Assembly (NCBI GenBank): GCA_038380435.1 | Contig: JAWZYU010000659.1 | Location: 26,001 to 90,000, forward strand | Length of the DNA: 64,000 nucleotides | Direction: 5' to 3' | Source of the DNA: Ryuthela nishihirai | Taxonomy: Eukaryota; Arthropoda; Arachnida; Araneae; Heptathelidae | Part shown: piece by piece, positions 19,669-30,297 of the stretch | Position numbering within the stretch: position 1 is the first letter of the stretch | Layout of the letters: the number at the start of each line of letters is the position of its first letter | Program-made: the position numbers and the translations under genes | Notes under the pieces: generated by a model | Databases searched by the model: none | What the model was told of the DNA's origin: nothing | Seen by the model: only the letters and a program-made list of their open reading frames with translations

Positions 19669-21200
19669 ACGGTAGATTCTCTCTTATCCGGTCTTGGCTC
19701 AACAGGCCTGCGCTTTAACCGGTCGTTGCAAGAAGCGGAAGCAAGTCGCCGAGTGTTTTGTTTATAGTAGAGTTCATATTTTCTTCAGTTCCTCGTTGTG
19801 AATATTGCAGTGCACAATGTACTGCGCGTATACAGGAGTATGTGTTGTGATCTATTAATTATTGTGTGGTACAAAATGAATGGGTGCAAACGTAAGCGTA
19901 ATGTCGCTACGATGGAGATGAAATTAAAAGCGTTAGAACATATATACATAGGTGATCCAGTAATGCATATTTGTGATGAACTTGGTGTTGGTAAAAGCAC
20001 GGTGAATGACTGCAGAAGGGATGGAAAATCTTTACACTCAAGTCATTTTCATTCAAGTCGAGTCTGAAAAAACGCTTTCTTCTCGGTGCACTCTTAAAAA
20101 GCCGAAAAATGAAATTGTCGGTGATGCACTGTGGTTATGGTTCATACAAGAGCTTTGAAAAGGAACGACAATCAGTGGGCCAATCTTGAAAGAAAAAACA
20201 TTAATCCTTCATTCTAAAATCGCTAATGGGGGAGATTTTTCAGCAAGCGTGAGGCGGCTCTCTCGATGGAAAAAAACGGCATGGTGTTCATTACCTTGGC
20301 GTTTGTTGTGAGAAATTGTCAGCTGATCCTTTAGCAGCAAATGAATTTTCAGAGAAACTTTTACTGCTTATTAAAGAAGAAGCAGAACAAATCTACAATG
20401 TAGACGAGACTGGGTTAAATTTTAAACTTCTTCTAAATAAAACGTTTCTGACAGCGCAAGAAACCTCATCATCCTCATCATCAGGAAACAAACAAAGAAA
20501 GGATCATTGTGGCTGTATATAGAAATGCTGCAGGTACGCACAAACTTCCTCTTTTTGCAATTGGGAAATCAGCAAAACCTCGAGCATTCAAGCATTTAAA
20601 TTTAGCTGATCAGCTAGTTTACTACAAAGCTAAAAAATCTGCTTCGATGGACTCGTATTTTTTTAAGGAATGATTCTTTGCAGAATTTGTTCCAAAAGTA
20701 AAACACCACTTGACAGGTCTTAAAATGCCTGTAAAGGCCCTACTCATTCTCGACAATGCCCCAACACACCCAAGCGAACTCATTTCTGACAAATGAAAGC
20801 CATGTTTTGCCACCTAATGTAACGTCTTTAGGGCAACCAATGGATCAAGGCGTGCTTGTAAGTTTAAAAAGGCGATACAGGAGAAAGCTTCTTTCAGAAA
20901 TTCTACAGCGAACCGAAAATGACAGAATAGGACTTTTAAATGCTTTGAAACTTTGTCAACTAATGATTAACGACCTCAAGGAACCATTTTGTGATGCATT
21001 TAATATGGGTATATACGTTGTCGATGCCCAAACCTTTATGAAGTTGTCTGTTAGTAACAAACCAAGCGACATCAACAGCATATCTCAATATTTTTTTTTG
21101 CAAGAACTAAATGTTTTGTATATTCGTGGACAACTAATCTCAGCAAAATTTGCTTTTCTTATAAAGGATGGACATAGTGTGGAAATACATCCGTGATATA
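19669..21200 (+). pseudogene. pogo/Tigger-like transposase pseudogene
   Basis: The element encodes a CENP-B-type DNA-binding domain plus a DDE transposase that would cut and paste the element at TA sites. The frame from 19876 reads 'MNGCKRKRNVATMEMKLKAL' and then 'DELGVGKSTVNDCRR', the CENP-B N-terminal helix-turn-helix. The next recognisable block is 'EEAEQIYNVDETGLNFKLL' (about 20370-20430), with the first catalytic Asp in DETG. Next is 'GKSAKPRAFKH' (about 20565), then 'LLILDNAPTHPSE' with the second Asp (about 20740). Finally 'PPNVTSLGQPMDQGVL' leads the C-terminal 146-codon frame 20756-21196. The CENP-B second half is deleted or garbled, at least two frameshifts are needed, and a TGA near 20670 sits where a Trp is expected. 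A left-end candidate ('acggtagattctctcttatc', 19669) is visible but no matching right end was found. Confidence 0.88.
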
Positions 21201-21204
21201 CCGC

Positions 21205-22250
21205 TTCATGTCTGCTACCCTGTCATTGGGGATTGAAGGAACTAAAATAAATTTAATCAAATAGTTTTATAAAATAGGTGGTAGTTAATTGTCAAATTTC
21301 ATTTCTCTTTTTAACTTATTTTCTTATTGTCCTTCACTCGTAATTTGTTGTGTTTGCAATTTGTTTTAATAATTCGTAATTTGTCAAATCACTAGATTAA
21401 ATAAAGAAATTAAACGCCATATCAATTCTATCTTCTGTTGAAGCTACGAAAGGAGACAGATTAATGGCGGTCTTAAAATGACGAGAGCAGAGAGAAAATG
21501 AGTAATTCGGACCTTACGTTAGGTGGCGCTGCACTACAATTTCAGTTCGGTACTTCTATGTCTTCCCCTTTGTTTGTGAACTTTACAGTTCTCTTATTCG
21601 TGAACCACTTGCCCAAAGGGACATCACCCGATGGTATCTTGACCTAGTGGCGTGACTTGCCGTGCACGTGGCAAGAGCAGCATTCGTATGCAGATGGAAA
21701 TGGAGAGCGGGGAGCGGTGCTATGGAACTTTCGAGAAGTCTGCCTAGCTCCTCTTCTTTCTTTTCTCATGGAAACAGGTCAGGAGGGAGAAACAAAGGAT
21801 CGAGAGAGGGGAAAAGGCAAAAGGAGGCATTTCATTTCGAAATGGGGCCAGTTGGATAATGTAGACAAAAATGGCGAAACCGGATCCAAAGGCATACGAT
21901 TACGACACTCCCCACAAGATAAGCTTTCATTTGACAACCTAACTGTGGATGCTCATATTCGAAAGATGGAAGAACGATTTGCATAAATCTCCTTTTTTAT
22001 GGGTAGAAAATTTGGGGGGGGGGGGGATTTTTGCATTGCATAACGCTTCTGACACCCAAGTATTCATTTAATGCAGAATGTAGTACGTTTGGTGGAACAA
22101 TTGCCTTAAGAAGAACACAAAGTGACACATGAAATAATAAGCTGAAAAAAATTGTCACGAATGACAAATATTAAAATTCAGCTTTAAGAGACAACATAGT
22201 TACCACGTACCGATAGATGGCGCCACTATTGGAATCAAATAAAAATGCGG
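21205..22250. other. intergenic DNA with a GC-richer open frame
   Basis: Most is AT-rich. Between about 21480 and 21990 the composition is more balanced and an open frame of 109 codons (21657-21986, plus strand) ends 'NLTVDAHIRKMEERFA'. I recognise no domain. It could be a chance frame or an unrecognised exon. A G9 run interrupts at about 22013-22026. Confidence 0.35.
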
Positions 22251-22287
22251 GAAAGCTAAATCATATTAGCTGAAGAAGAAACGTTAG

Positions 22288-22365
22288 TAGTTGATGGTGT
22301 AATTGTTAGCATACCTTGCCGGTTACTGGAAGATGTGGGTTCGAATCCGACTCATAGCACAACTA
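22288..22365 (+). mobile_element. tRNA-like SINE head
   Basis: It has box A-like 'tggtgtaattgttagcata' and box B 'gggttcgaatccgac' at tRNA-like spacing, but no paired acceptor stem. It is best read as the head of a tRNA-derived SINE of a third type rather than a functional tRNA gene. Confidence 0.55.
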
Positions 22366-22389
22366 GTATTTCTCAGCTTATTATTTTGT

Positions 22390-23035
22390 TTTACATATGT
22401 ACAGGAAATTTGTGACACTTTACCACGCAAAGTAACATCATTTGTCGGTTTGTGTGTTTCTCACATAATCGATAAACAAACAGACATATCACAAGGAAAA
22501 ACAATAAGAAAATAGGTAAAACATATACCAAAAAGACGTGAAATGATCATTAAGGTGAAGAACTTGGTTGTGACATATTGATTTTAAAATATCAAATATT
22601 CTCGTTAAGATGTGTAACAAATGCTGAAATAGTAATTAAAATGAGATTATAATTAAATAATTCACAAGTATTTAGTTTTTTTTCAATTTATCAGTAAGCC
22701 ACATTCTCATACAATTTCTAGTTGAATGCTTTCAGGTAATTCATAACAGAAAATAAAATTTTGAAATCTGATTAAAAAATACTTTAGAATGAATATTAAA
22801 ATTAATACATGTTTAATTAATTCTTGGCTTGAAATCCACAGAACAGATAAACATTCGAAAACAAAGGTGTGTTTAGGACATTCTATCCCCCAGTAAATTT
22901 TTCATAATAATATTAACAGTTTATTCAACAACAAAACGACATATACTTTTACAATGAATTTGCTATTACATGTCATATAAAGTTCATAAGGTTCTGAAAT
23001 AAATGGGAAAAGAAGCAAAATTGTTAACACTAAAA
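22390..23035. other. AT-rich intergenic DNA
   Basis: No gene or repeat recognised. Confidence 0.4.
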
Positions 23036-23066
23036 TTTCATAACTCCCACTCGAGAAGTTCTCGCG

Positions 23067-23126
23067 TGTTATAGATTATCGTAACATTGTGAATAGTTGC
23101 GTTATAGATTATCGTAACATTGTGAA
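23067..23126 (+). repeat. 26-bp direct duplication
   Basis: The stretch beginning 'gttatagattatcgtaacat' occurs twice, offset by about 32 bp. It is a local tandem duplication without other function visible. Confidence 0.8.
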
Positions 23127-23294
23127 AACCATAACTTGTAATGATAAGGAAAGAACAAATTAACCTTAAGCAGTTCCTTGACTCAGAACTCCGACAAGAG
23201 CCTTTAGGGATTAATACATCACAGTTAAATAATAACATCATAGTAAGTTAATTTAATACACCATAGAAGTCTGAGCAAGCCGAGAACTCAGGAA

Positions 23295-23370
23295 AATAAA
23301 TTTTCAGTAGTGGTTTGAACCCAGTCACTTTTATCCATAGACAAGCACTGTAACCACTTGGCCATATGCA
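23295..23370 (-). mobile_element. SINE family B head fragment
   Basis: On the minus strand, 'atggccaagtggttacagtg' (box A) is followed by 'gactgggttcaaacc' (box B), matching the family B head. The body is not recognisable. Confidence 0.6.
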
Positions 23371-23639
23371 TATATCATATCATAATCGTTTAATGAAGTA
23401 CTTGGGAATTATTCTATACTTTCGTGCTCAAGATATGAATTGTTTACCGACCATAACCCATTTTTCTATTATATTTTGCATTTTTCACGGTTATAAGCAA
23501 ATTCAGAATTTAAATTGCCACTGAGATTGACCTGAACACTGTAAATGTTATTTCAATCCCGAGCATGAACCAAGTGTGCTGGGCAACCAAGGGATGAATA
23601 ATAATAGCTTGGGAAAGCCGCAGTCCATAAATCAGACTT

Positions 23640-24055
23640 TAAGCCTTGACTCAGTGTACAAAAGAGCCATATCCTGTGCGCCTTAAAGAGCATGAGAATT
23701 TAAATCACCAGGGCCTGATCTAGGAGGAAGCATGCCCCCCCTCACTTTCAGAATGCTAGTAATGGTAACAGAGGCAAACATTATTAAACATATTTATATT
23801 TCATGCATTTTTCGAGAAATATTTAAGGAAGATCTCAAAAATTGAGGGAGAATGTTATGATGCATTGGAAATCTAGTCTCTTGTATTCCCCTATCCTTTA
23901 CATTATTTCGATTTGATTGTGTTTAAGATCTCTCCCCCTTTATTATTTCTGGATCTGGTCCTGTTAACTATTATCTCTTCGCTAACAGCTGTCCAGTCAG
24001 TCCTCTTCCCACAACATTCTCTCAGCCTTCCGGGATCTTGTTACCTGTCTATACA
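23640..24055 (+). mobile_element. decayed SINE family A copy with an insertion
   Basis: Traces of the family A body ('gagccatatcctgtgc', 'cttaaagagca', about 23663-23692) and of its 3' part ('taacagctgtccagt', 'cattctctcagccttccgg', about 23985-24035) are in order. They are separated by about 270 bp of unrelated AT-rich DNA. Confidence 0.55.
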
Positions 24056-24225
24056 CTGAAAAAATAAAAATGTTTTATGCTTTAAGAAGAAAATTGAGTT
24101 CGAAATTTCGAATGAATAAGGAAAGGTTCATCCATCGCATGATAGCGTAATGAAATGGGTCAACGATAATTGAGTGGGAGTCAACTGCACTGATCATATG
24201 AACAATTTTATGACAATTGAGTGGA

Positions 24226-24535
24226 CTACAATTGGGTGGATTGCAATTCAATGGATACGACAACTGGGAAGATACGACAATTGGGTGGATTGCAATTCAA
24301 TGGATACGACAACTGGGAAGATACGACAATTGGGTGGATTGCAATTCAATGGATACGACAACTGGGAAGATACGACAATTGGGTGGATTGCAATTCAATG
24401 GATACGACAACTGGGAAGATACGACAATTGGGTGGATTGGAATACAATGGATACGACAACTGGGAAGATACGACAATTGGATGGATTGCAATTCAATGGA
24501 TACGACAACTGGGAAGATACGACAATTGGACGAAT
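24226..24535 (+). repeat. 49-bp minisatellite, about six units
   Basis: The unit containing 'gatacgacaactgggaagat' and 'ggtggattgcaattcaatg' recurs at 24255, 24304, 24353, 24402, 24451 and 24500, exactly 49 bp apart. Because 49 is not a multiple of three, the same peptide motifs cycle through all three frames and give three overlapping open frames. This is a composition effect, not coding. Confidence 0.95.
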
Positions 24536-24559
24536 AATGACAACTAGGGGGATATGACA

Positions 24560-24742
24560 ATTGGGATCTGGGGTGTAGGATCTGAGTATACGAGAACGCT
24601 TTGGGGGATCTTGGGGAGGATCTGAGTACATGAGAACTCTTTGGGGATCTGGGGGGAGGATCTGAGTACATGAGTACTCTTTGGGGGATCTGAGGGGAGG
24701 ATCTGAGTACATGAGAACTCTTTGGGGGATCTGGGGGGAGGA
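24560..24742 (+). repeat. ~41-bp minisatellite, about four units
   Basis: Units built on 'aggatctgagtacatgagaa' and 'ctctttgggggatctg' recur about every 41 bp. The array abuts the 49-bp array on one side and the purine-rich array on the other. Confidence 0.9.
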
Positions 24743-26150
24743 GAGAGAGGAAGAGGGGGCAGAAGGGAGGGGGGACAGAGAGAGGAAGAGAGGGCAGAGG
24801 TTAGGAGGGGACAGAGAGAGGAAGAGAGGGCAGAGGGGAGGAGGGGAGAGAGGGAGGAACAGAGGGAAGAGGGGAGGAGGGAACAGAGAGAGGAAGAGGG
24901 GGCAGAGGGGAGGAGGTGACAGAGAGGAAGAGAGGGCAGAGGGGAGGAGGGGACAGAGAGAGGAAGAGAGGGAAGAGGGGACAGAGAGAGGAAGAGGGGG
25001 CAGAGGGGAGGAGGGGACAGAGAGAGGAAGAGAGGGCAGAGGGGAGGAGGAGACAGAGACAGGAAGAGAGGGCAGAGGGGAGGAGGGGACAGAGAGAGGA
25101 AGAGAGGGAAGAGGGGACAGAGAGAGGAAGAGGGGGCAGAGGGGAGGAGCGGACAGAGAGAGGAAGAGAGAGAGTAGAGGGGAGGAGGTGACAAAGAGAG
25201 AAAAGGGGGCAGAGGGGAGGAGGGGACAGAGAGAGGAAGAGAGGGCAGAGGGGAGGAGGGAAGAGAGAGGAAGAGAGGGCAGAGGGGAGGGGGACAGAGA
25301 GAGGAAGAGAGGGCAGAGGGGAGGAGGGGAGAGAGGGAGGAAAAGAGGGCAGAGGGGAGGGGGGACAGAGAGGGCAGAGGTTAGGAGGGGACAGAGAGAG
25401 GAAGAGAGGGCAGAGGGGAGGAGGGGACAGAGAGAGGAAGAGAGGGCAGAGGGGAGGAGGTGACAAAGAGAGAGGAAGAGAGGGCAGAGGGGAGGAGGGG
25501 ACAGAGAGAGGAAGAGAGAGAGCAGAGGTTAGGAGGGGAGAGAGAGGGCAGAGGGGAGGGAGGGCAGAGGTTAGGAGGGGACAGAGAGAGGAAGAGAGGG
25601 CAGAGGGGAGGGGGGACAGAGAGAGGAAGAGAGGGCAGATGTTAGGAGGGGACAGAGAGAGGAAGAGAGGGCAGAGGGGAGGAGGGGAGAGAGGGAGGAA
25701 GAGAGGGAAGAGGGGAGGAGGGAACAGAGAGAGGAAGAGGGGGCAGAGGGGAGGAGGTGACAGAGAGGAAGAGAGGGCAGAGGGGAGGAGGGGACAGAGA
25801 GAGGAAGAGAGGGCAGAGGGGAGGAGGGAACAGAGAGAGGAAGAGAGGACAGAGGGGAGGAGGGGACAGAGAGAGAGGAAGAGGGGACAGAGAGAGAGGA
25901 AGAGGGGGCAGAGGGGAGGAGGTGACAGAGAGAGAAAAGGGGAGAGAGAAGGAGGGGAGAGAGAGAGGAAGAGAGGACATAGGGGAGGAGGGGACAGAGA
26001 GAGGAAGAGAGGGCAGAGGGGAGGAGGGAACAGAGAGGAAGAGAGGGCAGAAGGAAGGAGGGGACAGAGAGAGAAAAGGGGGCAGAGGGGAGGAGGGGAC
26101 AGAGAGAGGAAGAGAGGGCATAGGGGAGGAGGGGACAGAGGGAGAAGGGC
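24740..26150 (+). repeat. 1.4-kb purine-rich 36-bp minisatellite
   Basis: The array is built of G/A-rich units such as 'gggacagagagaggaagaga' followed by 'gggcagaggggagga'. The commonest unit is 36 bp, so one frame repeats a 12-residue motif (GQREEERAEGRR). The plus strand is almost entirely purine, with single C residues in 'gacag' and 'ggcag' and rare T. Very long open frames exist on both strands (up to 260 codons plus, 221 minus). They are low-complexity by-products. Some blocks recur as larger segments, suggesting block duplication within the array. Confidence 0.95.
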
Positions 26151-26154
26151 CGTG

Positions 26155-26375
26155 CATCGAACCGAATAAGATATTCGGAATGAATACTGTTTCGAAGTGC
26201 AACTTCTCGAACCATTTAGTTCAATGAAAGTAAATCTCGACCCCGTTGTTCTTTTGTAGAGATCGAGACTGATTTCCGTTTAGCACGATAACATAAAGCT
26301 CTTCTCTCTCTTTGCAAACTCCATACATGTTCAAAATTATTCTAGCCTACATTTTTTTTTTTTGATTTGCGACAT
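26155..26375. other. short intergenic spacer
   Basis: Nothing recognised between the purine-rich array and the following SINE-like stretch. Confidence 0.4.
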
Positions 26376-26379
26376 ATAG

Positions 26380-26545
26380 GACAGAGAAGAATCCTGGAAG
26401 CTACTCCTAGCTTAATACAGGCCTTCTCATACAAGGACATGCCCTACTAAGACCGAAGTCACTGCTGACCACTGCCTTAGTTAGAGCTAACACAACACAC
26501 AAAGCTTGCCTTGCTGGAACAGTCGCTAGCTGCCTAACCACTATG
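26380..26545 (-). mobile_element. diverged tRNA-derived SINE (family B-like)
   Basis: The minus strand begins with a box A-like 'ggcatagtggttaggcagc' and continues with a body that ends in 'aggcctgtattaagctagg'. The order resembles family B, but similarity is low. Confidence 0.4.
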
Positions 26546-26569
26546 CCAGTTAAGGCATCGCTTTTCACT

Positions 26570-27260
26570 TCAAATTCTTTCCGACTATTTAAAAAAAATA
26601 ACCTAAATTACTTTTCACTTCAAAATTTTTTTTTTCCATCTAGTACCCTCTCTTCATACATTCACAGATATTCAAAGTCTATCTTTTCATCAGACCCCGT
26701 CCCCGAAAATGTCATTTTACCGGTTGATTTTGTCATTTGTTTCAAACAAATTTCTCAAAACTGTCTCGATTTGTCAAATTCTCCGATTTACCTGGCTTTC
26801 TACAACCGAATAATCCAGTGAAGTGTATGATAACTCAACAAACCACATCATTTTTTATCTCTTTCACACACACACCTCATTTTTGTGAAAATTTGTAAAT
26901 ATCTCGTCTGCCCGAAAAACTTAAATTACCTTTTTTTCACATGAAACATCCCGGTTTTTTCTGATTTTCACAAAAAACAACACCGATTTCCATGGCTTTT
27001 TTACAATCGAATAATCCACTGAAGTGTATGATAACTCAACAAACCACATCAATTTTATCTCATATACACACACCTCATTTCAAACTAATCCATTTAAACT
27101 AATTCACAAATTAATTTAAACCTCATCTTTAAAAAAAACTTAAATTAGTTTTTCACATGCTAAAAAATACCCCCGTTTTTTCTAATTTTCACACATATTT
27201 TCACAAAAACCCACAAAAAAACCTACTTTTTTCCTCATCCCCCATAACTTTTCCCATGGA
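26570..27260 (+). repeat. degenerate tandem repeat, ~200-bp period
   Basis: Two long matching stretches, 'gaagtgtatgataactcaac' followed by 'aaaccacatca', occur near 26820 and 27020. The flanking 'aaacttaaattacctttttt' and 'aaacttaaattagtttttc' recur near 26917 and 27135. The unit is C- and T-rich on the plus strand. Open frames here are low-complexity. Confidence 0.7.
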
Positions 27261-27287
27261 TTTTCACAGAATTCTCTGGACCCATTT

Positions 27288-27365
27288 ACTGGCTCAGAAC
27301 ACTCATTTATGCTACTACTATCAGGAGCCAAACGTGATAACCGCTTGGCTACAAAGAAATCCAAA
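27288..27365 (-). mobile_element. SINE family B-like head fragment
   Basis: On the minus strand, 'tagccaagcggttatcacgt' is a box A-like sequence, followed by 'ttggctcctgatagtag' as in the family B head. Box B is degenerate. Confidence 0.45.
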
Positions 27366-27369
27366 GGAC

Positions 27370-28960
27370 AAGCTTTCCAGAAATGAGGTTTCCCATATTT
27401 CTTCCTCTGAATTTTCGTTTAAGACCAAGATACTAGAGATGTTTCAAAAGGTTTCACATGTGAGGTAACGCATCTGTGTCTACTTTAAATTCTTAGTAAA
27501 GCAATTTTTTTGTGATTCAAAGTAGCAAATCAGTACTCTCTAGAGCTACATTAAACCATACCAGTTCTTACAGTAATCTACAATAAATATGGGAGTCAAA
27601 ATAGACCTAATTGCAAGACAGTAAAAAATATTTCCATGGGTTTCCCTTATTAGTGCTGTATAAGAAATTTCTACCTTTAGAATCATTATAAAATTATTTT
27701 AAAACTATTTGTAATAATTCAGTAGATAATATTTGTTTCTCTATGACCACTACCAAATCGTGTCTGGATAGAAATTGTAAAGGAATGCGTCTAGATGTAA
27801 AGAAAAATCACCAGAACACCTTTTCGAAATATTTTTTTAGAAAACTTTGTTCTGCATCGGTACTTTCATGTTGCCTCTCCGATGTATGCTCTATTAGGCG
27901 AGAATGTTGTGTGGCCCAGATGATCTGCGGAACTCTGACGGCGCATCTTGTAACACCGTGACGCGGGATTTGCTGCGTGCTTACAGCGGAAAGTAAATGG
28001 GGAGTGCAGCACATTTAAAAAAAGCAACTTCTTTCCTGACCATTGAAAGAGTCGGAAGTAAAATGGTTTACTATGCTCTTGGAGCTAGAACATTTGATAG
28101 ACTTTTCAATAAAGTCGGGTCAACGCTCTTGGAGCGTGTCACTGGATATTATTGGTGGGGCAGTGGATTAAAGCTGCGCCCTTATTAAATATGTATGTAG
28201 GTAACGTAAAATGCTATTCATTAAACGTATTATTTAACCAAGAGATACCGAGTTGATGGGTTTATTGAGTACCTTAACTACTGTGTGATTAAGATTGAGA
28301 AAAGACATTTGAGACAACAGATCTCTCAAATAAATAAAATCAATCTTGACAGAGATCTTTAAAATATTACTGAAAAAATGCACGAGAAATTCATAATAAT
28401 AATAATATTTCTTCGCTCAATTACCATTAAAAGCATTCTCCAATGGTTGGTGGATGACACCCCTTGGACCCCTTGGATTCACAGCTGGAAACAAATGAAT
28501 TTTAATTTATTTTCTTACGTGATTTTAGTCTAATGAAATAAGGAAAGTCATAAATTTTAGAGTCGCATTGTTTTCAGACAGACAAATAATATTAATACCG
28601 AAACAAAACACGTAACCATGGAAACCATAAGCTTCCTTGATTAGAAAGGTGACCATTACTATTATACGTTGATTTTAAAGATTCACATTCACTGAAGGTT
28701 CTCGAAATAAAATTTCCCTTACTTTCATTTTTGATTTGTTAATTAACAAGCCCATGGTCTTTAGCTATCGATATTTTAAAAATATCTGTACAGTGGATAT
28801 AACCAACATCTTGCCAGTCAGTAGAATGCCAGTTCTACTGAATGGTAAGAAAAGATAAACATGAAGCAAAAACTAATCAGAGAGCAAATAAAATATCAGT
28901 TATTTTCTACAAAATTTGTTTTCTGAGCCACCTGCGGAGCTAGCGTTGTTTAAGCATAAA
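27370..28960. other. AT-rich intergenic DNA
   Basis: No gene, RNA or repeat recognised apart from a short AAT run near 28395-28410. Confidence 0.4.
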
Positions 28961-28961
28961 C

Positions 28962-29875
28962 TCCTTAGGTTCAGCATCCATCACCCATAAAAGAACTTAG
29001 ATTCAGCATCCCTCACCCATAAAAGAACTTAGGTTCAGCATCCCTCACTCATAAAAGAACTTAGGTTCAGCATCCCTCACCCATAAGAGAACTTAGGTTC
29101 AGCATCCCTCACCCATAAAAGAACTTAGGTTCAGCATCCCTCACCCATAAAAGAACTTAGGTTCAGCATCCCTCACCCATAAGAGAACTTAGGTTCAGCA
29201 TCCCTCACCCATAAAAGAACTTAGGTTCAGCATCCCTCACCCATAAAAGAACTTAGGTTCAGCATCCCTCACCCATAAGAGAACTTAGGTTCAGCATCCC
29301 TCACCCATAAAAGAACTTAGGTTCAGCATCCCTCACCCATAAAAGAACTTGGGTTCATCATCCCTCACCCATAAAAGAACTTAGGTTCAGCATCCCTCAC
29401 CCATAAAAGAACTTAGGTTCAGCATCCCTCACCCATAAAAGAACTTAGGTTCAGCATCCCTCACCCATAAAAGAACTTAGGTTCAGCATCCCTCACCCAT
29501 AAAAGAACTTAGGTTCAGCATCCCTCACCATAAAAGAACTTAGGTTCAGCATCCCTCACCCATAAAAGAACTTAGGTTCAGCATCCCCCACCCATAAAAG
29601 AACTTAGGTTCAGCATCCCTCACCCATAAAAGAACTTAGGTTCAGCATCCCCCACCCATAATAGAACTTAGGTTCAGCATTCCACACCCATAAAAGAACT
29701 TAGGTTCAGCATCCCTCACCCATAAAAGAACTTAGGTTCAGCATCCCTCACCAATAAAAAAGCTTAGGTTCAGCATCCCTCACCCATAAAAGAACTTAGG
29801 TTCAGAAACCCACTAAAAAATTTTGATTCAACACCCCACTAAAAAAATTTGGGTTCAGCAAACTCCTAAAAATAA
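28962..29875 (+). repeat. 32-bp minisatellite with 96-bp higher-order start
   Basis: About 28 units of 'cttaggttcagcatccctca' plus 'cccataaaagaa' (32 bp) are arranged head to tail. In the first third, a variant 'ataagaga' replaces 'ataaaaga' at 29083, 29179 and 29275, exactly 96 bp apart, so three units were once copied as a block. The right end decays into truncated units (29800-29875). No coding frame spans it. Confidence 0.97.
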
Positions 29876-29879
29876 TCCT

Positions 29880-30295
29880 TCATGGGGCCATGCCAAACGT
29901 TACGATTATTGCTGATTGTACGACTGCCTTTGTTAATTTTTTTCTGTGCGTTTACAACTTCCAAGGGAAAATGACACTAATTCATTTAAATTAAATAGGA
30001 ATCATAACTAAACTGTACTAGTTTAAGCTTTCTAATGTTTGGATATTTACTTAAATATCCTGGTTGATATTATTATGCTTAAATATCCTGGCTTTTATTT
30101 CTTACTTAAATATCTTGGTTTTTATTAAGTGAAATCTGGACACCCTAGGTATAACAGAATATTAGTTACTCATGCTATAATAGATTAAGATATGCAGTAT
30201 ATTTCAGTGAACCATTATTAAGTGATTTAGAAATTGCATTTTCGTAAAACCCTTTCTCTCCATTTGCACCATCTTCAACAAACATGTAACAAACT
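29880..30295. other. AT-rich intergenic DNA
   Basis: A 'cttaaatatcctgg' motif recurs three times near 30052-30118. Otherwise nothing is recognised. Confidence 0.4.
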
Positions 30296-30297
30296 GT

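Noticed and set aside
22288..22365. Functional tRNA gene
   Set aside because: Box A and box B are present but no acceptor stem pairs; better read as a SINE head. The family A and B heads were rejected as tRNA genes for the same reason.
24174..24557. Three overlapping Trp/Asn-rich frames
   Set aside because: The 49-bp unit shifts frame each copy, so the same peptide phrases appear in all frames.
24681..26227. Long Arg/Glu/Gly-rich and Ser/Pro/Leu-rich open frames on both strands
   Set aside because: They arise from a 36-bp purine-rich tandem unit whose length is a multiple of three; no start context, splice pattern or domain supports a gene.
28962..29875. CRISPR-like array
   Set aside because: Units are head-to-tail without variable spacers; the context is eukaryotic and full of retrotransposons.
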